Shown: positions 45,376-54,562, counted from the first letter of the stretch. The stretch: 64,000 bases of DNA from Kangiella sp. HZ709 (GCF_009674675.1 NZ_WKJC01000001.1:62001-126000); one strand, 5' to 3'. Notes: generated from the letters alone by a model not told the origin. A program made the numbers and translations.

Positions 45376-46236
45376 ATGATACGGATATTTCTTTTTATAC
45401 TATTGTGCCTTGTTCACTTTTCAGTAAGTGCCGTCACTATAACTCAAACCTATACCAACAATACCAACGCTGATGTTGACCCCAATAGTACCAGTCCTGT
45501 TTTTAGAGATATCGTAATTCCAGCTGCAGATTTCCCAACGGGGACAGCTATAACCGATGTTAATGTACAGATACGATTTGATAAAAGAGATGAGGGTGCT
45601 GCCAATGATGGAGTTTGCCGAAATCATCAGGGTGGAGGTGTCTTTAACAATGAAATTGGGTTTGTAGTAACAGCGCCAGATGGAACTTCGGTGAATATTG
45701 TAACCGCAAATTCTGGGTATTATTCCGGGGCGACGCGCCCAGGTGTAATAGTTGTTAATTATGATGATGAAGGCGCTGTATTTACAGGAACCACACCGAC
45801 GGCGGGCACTTTTCAGCCTGAGGGGAATTTATCAGACTTTGATCAATCTACCAATATTGGTGGAACATGGCGTTTAACTATGAGTGATAGTGCGGGGCAA
45901 GATCCGCTTTGCTTTAGAAGGTTTAGGCTGACCGTTGAAGCCAGTAATGAAGCTGATATTTCTGTAACGAAAAATGATAGCACAACAATTTATACTCCAG
46001 GCGGGACTAGTAGCTATACTATTGTAGTTAGTAATGGTGGCCCGATCGATGTGACGGGTTTACAAGTTTCTGACCCGATACCTACAGGAGTTTCATTAAT
46101 GTCTTGGAGTTGTACTCCATCGGCCGGAGCAAGTTGTACCGCTGCTGGAACTGGTGCTATTAATCAACTAGTTGATATTCCGGACGGTGGTACTGTTACT
46201 TACACTGTCAATGTAACTTATTCAACTACACCATGA
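45376..46236 (+). CDS. Secreted P-domain-like protein with C-terminal DUF11 domain (trio 1)
   Basis: 286 residues with a signal peptide (residues 1-19). Residues about 25-190 form a P/Homo-B-type jelly roll, with IRDVVIP-like RDIVIPAADFPTG, an EIGFVVTAPDGTSVNIVTANSG segment, and the hallmark NIGGTWRLTMSDSAGQD near the end. Residues 193-286 are a DUF11 (conserved-repeat) domain opening with ADISVTKNDS and containing IYTPG, VSNGGPIDVTGLQV and ending VTYSTTP. The protein stops at the end of the domain, with no membrane anchor. Related to the genes at 47703 and 49566, with the tus operon between. Confidence 0.8.
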   Translation: MIRIFLFILLCLVHFSVSAVTITQTYTNNTNADVDPNSTSPVFRDIVIPAADFPTGTAITDVNVQIRFDKRDEGAANDGVCRNHQGGGVFNNEIGFVVTAPDGTSVNIVTANSGYYSGATRPGVIVVNYDDEGAVFTGTTPTAGTFQPEGNLSDFDQSTNIGGTWRLTMSDSAGQDPLCFRRFRLTVEASNEADISVTKNDSTTIYTPGGTSSYTIVVSNGGPIDVTGLQVSDPIPTGVSLMSWSCTPSAGASCTAAGTGAINQLVDIPDGGTVTYTVNVTYSTTP

Positions 46237-46252
46237 GGCCTTAGATTAATAA

Positions 46253-46576
46253 TTAAATACATCTCGCAGGTTTTGGTAAACCTGCAATTTTAGTGGCTTG
46301 TTTTGCTGGTCCTTCAGGAAATAATAAAGCAAGATAAATACTATTACCTTTTTCTTTTGACCACTCTTGTTGAAGGTATTTAACTAATGGCCTGATAGAG
46401 GGGCTGGTATTAAATTCTTCGTAGAAATTTCTAACATAATGAATAACTTGCCAATGGTCCTCGTTTAAATCGAGATCTTCATCATCTGCTATTGCTCGCG
46501 CGACTTGCTCACTCCACTGTTCAGAGTTTAGAAGGTAGCCTTCTTTGTCTCTTTTAAGATCTTCTAGTTTAGTCAT
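46253..46576 (-). CDS. tusE: Sulfur-relay protein TusE (DsrC family)
   Basis: Accepts sulfur from TusBCD and passes it to MnmA for 2-thiolation of tRNA wobble uridine. I start at ATG 46576 (107 residues), which overlaps the tusB stop as TGATG; an upstream ATG at 46585 is possible. EGYLLNSEQWSEQVA, DEDLDLNEDHWQVIHYVRNF and NTSPSIRPLVKYLQQ match E. coli TusE. The tail GLPKPARCI carries the single conserved penultimate cysteine. The second cysteine of sulfite-reductase DsrC proteins is absent. Confidence 0.95.
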   Translation of the reverse strand: MTKLEDLKRDKEGYLLNSEQWSEQVARAIADDEDLDLNEDHWQVIHYVRNFYEEFNTSPSIRPLVKYLQQEWSKEKGNSIYLALLFPEGPAKQATKIAGLPKPARCI

Positions 46577-46842
46577 CAGAGCCAAGTAACACTTTTATCG
46601 AAAGTTAAAGTTAGCTCAACAAATTTGGCATAATTAATAAGCTGCCAACTAGGGTCTGTGTGATTAACGCCTCTAGCGGTTACATCTTCGTTGAGTGCCT
46701 GTAAACTGATCTCTTTTCGCTCTATATTTTTACGCGTTAGAATAACGGCATCTTCAATTAATAATAATCCATCATCCTTAGCCATAGCTTCAAGACAGGT
46801 AGTTAGTTTTGAGGGATTATTGAGTATAAATAAAGTTTTCAT
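46576..46842 (-). CDS. tusB: Sulfur-relay protein TusB
   Basis: 88 residues of the DsrH/TusB family, part of the TusBCD heterohexamer. The opening TLFILNNPSKLTTCLEAMAKD and the internal LLIEDAVILTR motif are typical, and the C-terminal DPSWQLINYAKFVEL region matches. It has a cysteine (residue 16), but the family's sulfur-carrying cysteine is in TusD. It ends overlapping tusE and starts three bases after tusC. Confidence 0.93.
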   Translation of the reverse strand: MKTLFILNNPSKLTTCLEAMAKDDGLLLIEDAVILTRKNIERKEISLQALNEDVTARGVNHTDPSWQLINYAKFVELTLTFDKSVTWL

Positions 46843-46845
46843 AAG

Positions 46846-47202
46846 CTATAGCATGATACTGAAATCAGTATTTTGAATGACATTTTGAATAATTTTGCTG
46901 TTGGCTATTTCTCCAATATTCAAAATATTCTCAGTTACCAGTTGGTGCTTTTCTAAGCCCGCAGCATCAATTAAAACCGTTTCCACACCATAAAGTTTCA
47001 ACGCTTTAAAAGTTTTACTGTAGTTTTTTATATTGAGTATATCTGGCTGCTGATTTTCTATTAGTTGTAATACGCCATCGCCTTGAAAGATTACAGTGAT
47101 TGGCATTTCAAAAGCGCTGCACATTAAACAAATATCAAGGAGTTCCTTACCGGATTCTTGGCCGTAAGGAGGTTTATTAAAGATAAAGCAAACAGATTTC
47201 AT
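46846..47202 (-). CDS. tusC: Sulfur-relay protein TusC
   Basis: 118 residues of the DsrF/TusC family. The start VCFIFNKPPYGQESGKELLDI is highly conserved, with GVETVLIDAAGLEKHQL in the middle of the fold. It forms TusBCD with its neighbours. The gene follows tusD after five bases and precedes tusB by three. Confidence 0.94.
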   Translation of the reverse strand: MKSVCFIFNKPPYGQESGKELLDICLMCSAFEMPITVIFQGDGVLQLIENQQPDILNIKNYSKTFKALKLYGVETVLIDAAGLEKHQLVTENILNIGEIANSKIIQNVIQNTDFSIML

Positions 47203-47207
47203 CAGCT

Positions 47208-47600
47208 TTATCCAAAAGTAACCAAGCGATCGGATGCAAGCATGGCTTCAGTGAGTTGCCCTAAGCCTGATAACTCAAAAGCGGGGTCAATACTCTCACT
47301 CGTTAAAGCGTTTCTTTCAGCTTCAGCCTGATTGACTATGCCACGTTTTAAAGCAGCAGTTACGCAAACGGTTAGTTCAATATCTTTTTCAATAGCCAGT
47401 TTTGCCCAAGATTTTGTTAAGTTCAGTTCGTCAGCGGGCGGACAGTTTAATCTATTGGCCACTAATACACCGTCTGCATAAAAAAATATACGCTTAATAA
47501 TATGCCCAGCCTCTAGAACTGCTTTGGTAAATTTCAAAGCAGAGTATTGTCCTTGATTTGAATAAGGATTGGCTGTTATTAATAATGAAAAAGTGGCCAT
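47208..47600 (-). CDS. tusD: Sulfur-relay protein TusD
   Basis: 130 residues of the DsrE/TusD family. The active cysteine that receives persulfide from TusA is Cys79 in IELTVCVTAALKRGI, equivalent to E. coli Cys78. The N-terminal ANPYSNQGQYSALKFTKAV is typical of the family. First gene of tusDCBE on the minus strand; the divergent DUF11 protein at 47703 starts 102 bases away. No tusA or mnmA is in the window. Confidence 0.96.
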   Translation of the reverse strand: MATFSLLITANPYSNQGQYSALKFTKAVLEAGHIIKRIFFYADGVLVANRLNCPPADELNLTKSWAKLAIEKDIELTVCVTAALKRGIVNQAEAERNALTSESIDPAFELSGLGQLTEAMLASDRLVTFG

Positions 47601-47702
47601 TAAATTTTACAAAAATATACAAATTACAATTAGTTATGTGTTATTTTAAAGGATAATAAGAATTAATGTTAGATCTAATTTCATATAGCTAAATAGGGAT
47701 AA

Positions 47703-49520
47703 ATGTCTTTGAAACATATAGTTTTAAGCATCGGCTTAATTACTTGCTTGTTTTTTTGCTCTCTTACAAGAGCAGGAGCTTTCTTTGAGACAGGATCATC
47801 AGACGTTGATGTAGGTGTTTGGCTTACAGTAACAACGCAAAAAACCTATACGGATCCTGTGGTTATTGCTGGTCCTATTACGCACAATAATGATAACAGT
47901 TTAAGCGTAAGAATTCGTAACGCTTCTGGTAATAGTTTTCAGATACAAGTTCAAAGCCCCTGTACTAGCCTTAATGAATTTAATAGTAACTCGCCACCTC
48001 CAGCAAATACCTGTCCGTCTTCTGCTTGGCAAACTGAAACTGTGCAATGGTTAGTGGTAGAGCGGGGAACTTGGGTCATACCTAATGGCACAGGCTTTAC
48101 CAAAATTGAAGCCTACTTACACAGTACCAATACTGTTCGAGGCGGTGGCACTAATGGCGACGTTATTAACTTTAGTCATACTTATGCAACTGCTCCTGCC
48201 GTTTTGCACACCATCAACACTTTTAATGATCCTGAATGGATAACCACGACTGTCTTTGCACCTGTTGGTGATAAAGAAAACCCTCCAACCACTACTGGTT
48301 TTCGAATTGCATTAGAAGGAGCCGAAGCTGTTAACTCGCATCCTACAGAAACCATAGGCTGGGTTGCTATTGAACGAGGTAGCGGAACATACAACGGTAA
48401 TAATTTTGCCGCTGGTCGCACCGGAGGAAGAGATGTCGATAGACATCAAGATGAATGTCAAAACATTGCTTATGGCAATACTTTTACTGGAGCTCCCAAT
48501 GTCGTTGTAAAACACAATAGTATGGATGGTGGCAACGGTGGTTGGGTAAGGCTCTGTGGCTCAGGCGTAGAAGCAACTCAATTCAATGTTCATATAGATG
48601 AAGATCAAGTGAACGATACTGAGCGAACCGGTATTCCTGAGTTTGTGGCATGGTTTGCTTTTCAAGCTAACTCAGTTGGGGCTTTAGAGTTTATTACAGC
48701 TTCAAAATCATTTACAGATGCTAGTGGCGACAACCAAGTGGGGCCGGGCGAACTGGTAACCTTTAATGTAGTATTGACTAATTTACAAAATGATTTTGCT
48801 CAAGCAAATAATGCCGGCAACGAGTTTGTAGATACTCTTGATAGCAACTTTGTTTTTGATTCTATTATTAATGATGGTGGTGGAGGTTTAACCAATAGCG
48901 GTCAGGATATGCTTTGGAACGGCTCAATCCCAGCTTCTGGGACGGTTAATTTAAGTTATAGAGTGAGAGTTGCAGACAGTTCAACTGTTTGTACTTCTAC
49001 GAATATCTCTAATCAAGCCCAAGTTAATATGGACCCTATTGATAATGCTATACAAACGGGTGATACGGATAACGTAAATTCAATTGTAGAATTAAGTGAC
49101 GATACTAGTACGGATGATGCTGTTGACTCGGACTTGGATGGTTTAACTAATGATGATGATCCGACTTTAGTGCCGGTAAATTGCCGTTCGAATGTTAGTG
49201 TTGTCAAGACGGATGGAGCAGGGAGCACGACTTATACACCTGGCCAAGATACTGAATACACCATCACGATTACTAATGATGGCCCTCATAATTTGATTGG
49301 TGCCGTGATAAATGATGTTTTACCTGCAAATGCTTCTAATAATGGCGACTGGACTTGCGATCCTGCAGAATCCCCTGGAGATGGTTCTGCGTCTTGTGTT
49401 AGTGGTTCTGCAGCAGGGACAACGCAAGCAGGAACTGGTAATGTAACACTTACTGTTGATATACCTAATGGTAAAAGTCTTGTGATAAAGGTTCCAATAT
49501 CGTATTCAGAAAGCCCTTAA
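47703..49520 (+). CDS. Secreted lectin-like protein with C-terminal DUF11 domain (trio 2)
   Basis: 605 residues with a signal peptide (residues 1-25, SLTRAGA). The first half (about 30-320) contains repeated beta-sandwich units of the type found in H-type lectins: TYTDPVVIAGPITHNNDNSL, ETVQWLVVERGTW, then ATAPAVLHTINTFNDPEWI, ETIGWVAIERGSG. Next comes a conserved-repeat/DUF11-like region (about 330-480), then an acidic aspartate-rich linker (SDDTSTDDAVDSDLDGLTND) with possible calcium-binding D-rich pattern. Residues 496-605 are the C-terminal DUF11 domain (SVVKTDG, TPGQDTEYTITITNDGP, ending PISYSESP). No anchor follows. Confidence 0.78.
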   Translation: MSLKHIVLSIGLITCLFFCSLTRAGAFFETGSSDVDVGVWLTVTTQKTYTDPVVIAGPITHNNDNSLSVRIRNASGNSFQIQVQSPCTSLNEFNSNSPPPANTCPSSAWQTETVQWLVVERGTWVIPNGTGFTKIEAYLHSTNTVRGGGTNGDVINFSHTYATAPAVLHTINTFNDPEWITTTVFAPVGDKENPPTTTGFRIALEGAEAVNSHPTETIGWVAIERGSGTYNGNNFAAGRTGGRDVDRHQDECQNIAYGNTFTGAPNVVVKHNSMDGGNGGWVRLCGSGVEATQFNVHIDEDQVNDTERTGIPEFVAWFAFQANSVGALEFITASKSFTDASGDNQVGPGELVTFNVVLTNLQNDFAQANNAGNEFVDTLDSNFVFDSIINDGGGGLTNSGQDMLWNGSIPASGTVNLSYRVRVADSSTVCTSTNISNQAQVNMDPIDNAIQTGDTDNVNSIVELSDDTSTDDAVDSDLDGLTNDDDPTLVPVNCRSNVSVVKTDGAGSTTYTPGQDTEYTITITNDGPHNLIGAVINDVLPANASNNGDWTCDPAESPGDGSASCVSGSAAGTTQAGTGNVTLTVDIPNGKSLVIKVPISYSESP

Positions 49521-49565
49521 CAAGTTAGGATAAGTAAAAAGTACTTAATGATTTAGGTATGAAAT

Positions 49566-50573
49566 TTGAAAAGGAATAATTTATTTATAGCTGCACTTAT
49601 TACTACTGGCTTTATATCAAGCCAAACTGCTAATTCAGCAGTTGTAATTAACGAAGTGCTTTTTGATCAAACAGGAGGGGCAGGAGCTTCTGTTAACGAT
49701 GAGTTTATTGAACTATATAATAATGGTTCTACTAATATTGATATTTCTAACTATGTCTTAGCTGACGGTTCTATAAGTCCTAATACTACAGATGGCCTAA
49801 ATTTTACTTTTCCTGCTAGCACAGTGATACCTGCTTACGGTTATTTAGTTGTATGGGTCGGCGTATCTACTAATCCTGATAACAATGCACCTAGTGCTGA
49901 TTTACAGTTATGGTTAGGGTTGAGCGCTCAATTAAATAATACTGCCGATGATGTGCGGCTATATGATTCTTCTGGGAGCCTTATTGATTTTGTTGGTTAT
50001 GGTTCTACTAGTGCCAGCGCTTATGATGGAGTGGCTGCTAGTATTTGGAATACAGCAATTAATACTACTTTGGATAATACAGCAAAAGGCCGTTCAATAA
50101 GTTTAACTCCTAATGGCGTAGATTCAAATGATAGTCGCTGTTGGACAAGAACAACTGGAAGTGATGCGATTGTGGCTTGTCCAAATGTGAATACACTTGA
50201 TACGGATCCTGTTTTTAATGGCTCTAATCAAAGAGTGAGTTCAGTGGGCCGTAATAATAACCAAGCTTCAGATATTTCGGTAATTAAAACTGATTCTTCA
50301 ACTTCGTACACGCCGGGAAGCTCTTCTACTTATCAATTGCAAGTTACTAATGATGGTCCAGATGATGTTACTGGCTTGTTAATAGAGGACACTTTACCTA
50401 ATGGAGTAAGTTTCAATGGAGCGATTTCTTGCACTCCGGTTGTCGCCTGTTCCTTGCCAGCGACCAATCCGCCAACCGGACAAACCTTAAGTTTTAGTCT
50501 AGATGTAACTAACGGCCAAACAGTGATAGTCTCGGTGCCGATTGTATATTCTATTAATCCATCAGACTATTGA
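49566..50573 (+). CDS. Secreted lamin-tail protein with C-terminal DUF11 domain (trio 3)
   Basis: 335 residues, start TTG (an out-of-frame ATG seven bases earlier leads to a stop). A signal peptide (residues 1-22) ends before AVVINEVLF. Residues about 24-200 form a lamin-tail (LTD) domain: INEVLFDQTG, DEFIELYNNGSTNIDISNYV, GYLVVWVG, DVRLYDSSGSLIDFVGYG. LTD domains bind nucleic acids or surfaces in secreted bacterial proteins. Residues 235-335 are the shared DUF11 domain (SVIKTDSSTSYTPG, VTNDGPDDVTGLLIEDTLP, ending PIVYSINPSDY). It follows the lectin-like gene by 45 bases. Confidence 0.8.
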   Translation: MKRNNLFIAALITTGFISSQTANSAVVINEVLFDQTGGAGASVNDEFIELYNNGSTNIDISNYVLADGSISPNTTDGLNFTFPASTVIPAYGYLVVWVGVSTNPDNNAPSADLQLWLGLSAQLNNTADDVRLYDSSGSLIDFVGYGSTSASAYDGVAASIWNTAINTTLDNTAKGRSISLTPNGVDSNDSRCWTRTTGSDAIVACPNVNTLDTDPVFNGSNQRVSSVGRNNNQASDISVIKTDSSTSYTPGSSSTYQLQVTNDGPDDVTGLLIEDTLPNGVSFNGAISCTPVVACSLPATNPPTGQTLSFSLDVTNGQTVIVSVPIVYSINPSDY

Positions 50574-50588
50574 GCAGTCGCTTATGAA

Positions 50589-50609
50589 AAAGGCGCTAGA
50601 AGCGCCTTT
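50589..50609. terminator. Bidirectional intrinsic terminator
   Basis: AAAGGCGCT pairs with AGCGCCTTT around AGA, with a longer T-run on the minus side, between the lamin-tail gene and the convergent M49-like gene. Confidence 0.85.
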
Positions 50610-50632
50610 GTATTTGTAAATAAGATTATAAA

Positions 50633-52333
50633 CTAGATTCCTAAAATTGCTTTTCCTTGTTTGAAAGTAACATCAACAGGAATTTGCTTTTCTTCTAATA
50701 ATTTTAAATCACTAGCTAACTGTTCACTAATAACTCCTTGAGTGTCTAACAACATTTTAACACCGTCATAATCGCCATTACCTTGAAGCGTTAAGATTAA
50801 ATTCGACAGTGAATTCATAGCATCCGTCATCTTTTTAAAGTTAACACTATAGTGACCAGTTGTAGGGTCGTAGTTAAATGCACCTTCTTTTTTGAAGTAA
50901 TTAAAACGTACCATGTTTGCTTTACCGTGAGCACTTGTGGCCCCAAAACGAACTGAACGGAAAATACCCGCTAGGAAAGTTACATAGTTGTCCATCACTT
51001 CGCCTTCAGCAATTTCGCCTTTCTTAAACAATTCACTGATCATGTATAAGCCAAGAATATCAGCTTTGCCTTCCTCAAGAGCCGATGCTGTTTCTTTTAA
51101 AGCTGCGCGTACGGTTCCTTTACCATCTAAGGTATTTTTAATGCCTAAGCCATGAGCGACTTCATGGAACATGGTGTTACCAAAAAATGCGTCAAAGGTA
51201 ATGTGCTTGCGTTGTTCGGGCGCAATTAATTGCTCGGAAATTGGAACTAAAATTTTATCAAACTTCGCTTGCATTGCATTTTTAAGTTGTAAGCGACGAG
51301 TGCCTTTGGCTAATTGTACCTCTTCGTCATTGGGTAAATTAATAGCGATGGTTTTAGAGCCTGCATTGCTATCGCCTGCGTAGAAGACTACATCATAAGC
51401 ATTAAGATCACTGTCGGTTCCAGGCATTTCACGTTTGTATTGTGGCTCTACAGGCAATCCTTTTTGTAATTCCGGTAAGAAAGCAGCGTATTTAGAAAGT
51501 TTCTTGCTCCATTCCAAATCCTTAATTAATACATAGGTAGAAAAGGCTGCACGATAACCAAAAAGTTGATCTTCATAGGTTTCGATAGGGCCAATCACCA
51601 CTTCTACCGGATTGGTTTTCATGTCCATCCAAGCCATATCAGAAGCTTGATATTGATCAGTAATTAATGCTTCTGCTCTTAGCTCTAGATATTTTTTAAA
51701 TTCAGGGTTGTCAGCCAATTGCGCTGCTTGTTTTAAGAGTTTGCTAGCTTGGGTTAACTCATCCTTGAAGACTACAGAATAGGGTTGCAGCTGTAATTTA
51801 CCAGATTCGTCACGGCGTACTAAAGAGTAAAGGCCGTCTTTGCCTTCTTGTTCCCAAGCTTCGAACTCTTCTTTAGTCATATCCGCTGGATAGTAGGAAG
51901 CACCAGGACTTTTGGCGACAGTTCCTTCTATAAACGGTTTATTCGCAGCTAAACGATCCCAAGGACCGTAATTAATTACGGCAAACTTGCGAGCTTTAGG
52001 GGCATCAATCGAGTTTAATAGCTTGTCCTTATCGCCGTATGCAACTTTCCAAAACAGGTCATCCATTATTTTACCTGCATCAATCAATAGACCTATCATC
52101 TCCTTTTGATTGCTGGATAAATGGCTTAAGTTGCTGGTTAAAGTAAAAGGTGCGTAAATATCAAAACGACTGTATTGATCGGTTTGCGTAGTATTATGGT
52201 TCTCTACTTTTAATATAGGCATTTCTTGTGCAGCAGATGTCTTGTCGTCGACGGACTTTTTAAGTTCAGGCTCATTACAAGCGGCTAAAACAGCTGCAAG
52301 ACTTATGGCTACGGTAAGCTTGGTTTTATTCAT
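50633..52333 (-). CDS. M49-like zinc metallopeptidase lipoprotein
   Basis: 566 residues with a lipoprotein signal ending LAAC. The zinc site is HEVAH at residues 390-394, with a glutamate in EEGKAD (420-425) as probable third ligand, the layout of dipeptidyl-peptidase III (family M49) relatives that use HExxxH or HExxH plus EExxxD. A tyrosine-rich surface (YDAVFYAGDSN) lies upstream. Some database entries call similar proteins dihydrofolate reductase, which is wrong for this fold. It is probably outer-membrane or periplasmic, and likely degrades small peptides. Confidence 0.82.
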   Translation of the reverse strand: MNKTKLTVAISLAAVLAACNEPELKKSVDDKTSAAQEMPILKVENHNTTQTDQYSRFDIYAPFTLTSNLSHLSSNQKEMIGLLIDAGKIMDDLFWKVAYGDKDKLLNSIDAPKARKFAVINYGPWDRLAANKPFIEGTVAKSPGASYYPADMTKEEFEAWEQEGKDGLYSLVRRDESGKLQLQPYSVVFKDELTQASKLLKQAAQLADNPEFKKYLELRAEALITDQYQASDMAWMDMKTNPVEVVIGPIETYEDQLFGYRAAFSTYVLIKDLEWSKKLSKYAAFLPELQKGLPVEPQYKREMPGTDSDLNAYDVVFYAGDSNAGSKTIAINLPNDEEVQLAKGTRRLQLKNAMQAKFDKILVPISEQLIAPEQRKHITFDAFFGNTMFHEVAHGLGIKNTLDGKGTVRAALKETASALEEGKADILGLYMISELFKKGEIAEGEVMDNYVTFLAGIFRSVRFGATSAHGKANMVRFNYFKKEGAFNYDPTTGHYSVNFKKMTDAMNSLSNLILTLQGNGDYDGVKMLLDTQGVISEQLASDLKLLEEKQIPVDVTFKQGKAILGI

Positions 52334-52393
52334 AATCTTCCCCCTAAATTCTCTATTAAATTTTTGATTAGATTTTTTATCTAGTCCTTATCA

Positions 52394-53128
52394 TTAAAAT
52401 TTGCTAAAAACGTACTTTTCACGTTTTACCTGTTTAACCCCAAAATCTAAATCTTTCAGCATGCTAAAAACATCATCCACCATATTAGGGTTACCGCATA
52501 AGTAAACCAGATCGGTTTCGGGGTTAGGTTTTAAGTCTTCAAGCTTGGCTTGGACATATCCTTTAAAAGCGCCTTCTTGTTCTTCACGACTTAAACAAGG
52601 ATAAAAGTTAATATTTTGATGCTCCTGAGCAGTTGAAAAATCATCGGTGTAGAATAAATCTTGAGCTTTTTGAGCGCCAAATAAAATATTAAATTGATGT
52701 TGTGGCAATTCAGGAAGCTGTTTTAACATTGAGCGGTAAGGCGCCATTCCGGTGCCTGTACCAATTAAAAAGACTCGCTCAGGTATTTCAGAACCAAGAA
52801 TCAACAAGCCCACGGGCCCGCTAATCTCGAATGTGTCGTCTTCTTTTGCATCAAAGAAAATTCTAGTGGCACGTCCATGCTCAACATAAGAGATGACAAT
52901 TTCCAAATAGTCTGTCGTGACCAAGCCTTCAGAGTTAGGCATTTCTAAGTTAGCTATGGAATAGCTGCGTTTAAGTGGCTTCTCATCATGCTCAAGTAAG
53001 AAGGATACAAATTGACCGGGACGGTAAGTAAAACTGCTAGGCTCAATGAATTTAAAGCGCAATTTTCGAACGTTGGGCGTAATGGCTTCGTTGGATTCAA
53101 GTTGTATTTGATAGCTAGGAAGTGGCAT
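52394..53128 (-). CDS. Ferredoxin-NADP reductase-type flavoprotein
   Basis: 244 residues with the FAD-binding motif RPGQFVSFLLEHDEKPLKRSYSIA and the NADP pocket GTGTGMAPYRSMLKQLPEL. Pyridine-nucleotide segments LFGAQKAQDLFY and YLCGNPNMVDDVF follow, and the tail KREKYVFSKF. The layout fits bacterial Fpr, which passes electrons from NADPH to ferredoxin or flavodoxin, although toluene-type oxidoreductase reductases look alike. No ferredoxin or oxygenase partner is adjacent. Confidence 0.85.
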   Translation of the reverse strand: MPLPSYQIQLESNEAITPNVRKLRFKFIEPSSFTYRPGQFVSFLLEHDEKPLKRSYSIANLEMPNSEGLVTTDYLEIVISYVEHGRATRIFFDAKEDDTFEISGPVGLLILGSEIPERVFLIGTGTGMAPYRSMLKQLPELPQHQFNILFGAQKAQDLFYTDDFSTAQEHQNINFYPCLSREEQEGAFKGYVQAKLEDLKPNPETDLVYLCGNPNMVDDVFSMLKDLDFGVKQVKREKYVFSKF

Positions 53129-53316
53129 GGATAACTTATGTAATATCTAATGTAGCCAGCATTATATAGGCTTAAGACAAAAATACCATTAAGTTCAGGA
53201 TCGGTTCAGATAGGTTTTGTTTAACTATGCTTAAAGTTGCTAAATAGATTTCTTTTAACAGAAATCCAATTGTTAAGTATTTAGCTTACGAGTATTAAGT
53301 TTTAGGGAGAACCAAG

Positions 53317-54549
53317 ATGTTTTCAAAAAAATTATTAACGCTATCTATATCAAGCATATTGGCTATGAGTGCTTCAATGGCTTTTGCTAATGAATCTGCA
53401 GAGGGTGACAAGCAAGCTAGTCAAGAAGTGCGTATTGGTAAAAAACTAGCCACTACAAATATCGTTGGTGAAATCCAAGAGCCATCTATTGTTAAGTCCA
53501 CAACAGATAGCAAAGCCCAGTACTCTTCTAGTCAAACGAAAGAGAACTTAGATGCGCAATACAAGGCCAACATCAGCTTAGATAAATCAGCTCTAAATAG
53601 CGAAAAGCAAAGAAGCCCGCAGCGTTTGGCAAAAAGTGCCAGTCACTTGTTTATATATGATGCTGCTGTGCTATTAAAATCAGATATTGATGGCGATGGC
53701 TATTATAGTGAAATTCGTGTGGACTTTGATGTAGATGCATCAGTTGCGGCTTATTATGATGTATATGCTGAATTATATATCCGTGAGCAAGGCACTTTAC
53801 AGTGGACGCATTATTTTACGACTGATATTTTTGAGATTTACTTTGATGATTCAGGCGATGATTATCATGTGACCACAAGCTTTAATGACGGCTTTCCACC
53901 TGGAAATTATGAAATTGCGATTGACCTATTTGAGTATGGCTATAGCGGAACAGTTGATTTTTTAGATGCTACATATGATGGCGATTTGGGCAACTTACCA
54001 ATTGAAGATATCAGTTTTGAACAAACCCAACCTGATACTAATGTTTCTATCAGCACTGTTAAAACAGAAATCTTTACAGATAATGATAACGATGGTTATT
54101 ATCAAGATTTCAAGATAAGTTTTGATGCGGATGTGACTTCTGGTCAAAGAGACATCGTCGCGAGACTTTATCAAAAGACCGGTAATGGTACTTGGCAATT
54201 TGAAACAGAGTCCGCGGCTTACACCATTGTTGGCACCAATACGGATGACACCATTGCTTTTGAAGCAACATGGCAGTCAGGGTACGCAACCAGTTTGTAT
54301 GATTTTAAAATTGAGTTATATGACTCAGCAACAAACGAGTTCTTAGCAAGCGCCTCTAATGATTTTGGACCTTTGGTAGATGTACCATTAGAAGATGCAG
54401 GAAAAGATCAAACTCCTGGGGGCTCTGGAAGCGGTGGTTCAGGATCATCAGGTAACCCATCGACATCAAGTTCTGGTTCAGGAGGTGGCAGCTGGAATAT
54501 ACTTGGTCTACTAATATTAGCTGTTGCAGCTTGGAGAAGAAGACAATAA
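53317..54549 (+). CDS. Choice-of-anchor protein with GlyGly-CTERM sorting signal
   Basis: 410 residues: signal peptide (cut after MAFA-NE), a low-complexity S/T/K region, then two related calcium-type beta repeats (LLKSDIDGDGYYSEIRVDFD and VKTEIFTDNDNDGYYQDFKIS). Residues about 375-410 are a glycine/serine-rich linker followed by GGSWNILGLLILAVAAWRRR, a GlyGly-CTERM-like tripartite signal (Gly-rich motif, one membrane segment, basic tail) recognised by rhombosortase. The protein therefore probably becomes surface-attached or processed. Strong GGGAGA ribosome-binding site. Confidence 0.9.
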   Translation: MFSKKLLTLSISSILAMSASMAFANESAEGDKQASQEVRIGKKLATTNIVGEIQEPSIVKSTTDSKAQYSSSQTKENLDAQYKANISLDKSALNSEKQRSPQRLAKSASHLFIYDAAVLLKSDIDGDGYYSEIRVDFDVDASVAAYYDVYAELYIREQGTLQWTHYFTTDIFEIYFDDSGDDYHVTTSFNDGFPPGNYEIAIDLFEYGYSGTVDFLDATYDGDLGNLPIEDISFEQTQPDTNVSISTVKTEIFTDNDNDGYYQDFKISFDADVTSGQRDIVARLYQKTGNGTWQFETESAAYTIVGTNTDDTIAFEATWQSGYATSLYDFKIELYDSATNEFLASASNDFGPLVDVPLEDAGKDQTPGGSGSGGSGSSGNPSTSSSGSGGGSWNILGLLILAVAAWRRRQ

Positions 54550-54562
54550 CCAGACGGCAAAT

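Noticed and set aside
46253..47600. dsr sulfur-oxidation locus
   Set aside because: TusE has only one of the two conserved DsrC cysteines and no dsrAB or related genes are present.
50633..52333. Dihydrofolate reductase annotation sometimes given to similar proteins
   Set aside because: The HEVAH and EEGKAD zinc-binding motifs and size show a metallopeptidase, not a DHFR.
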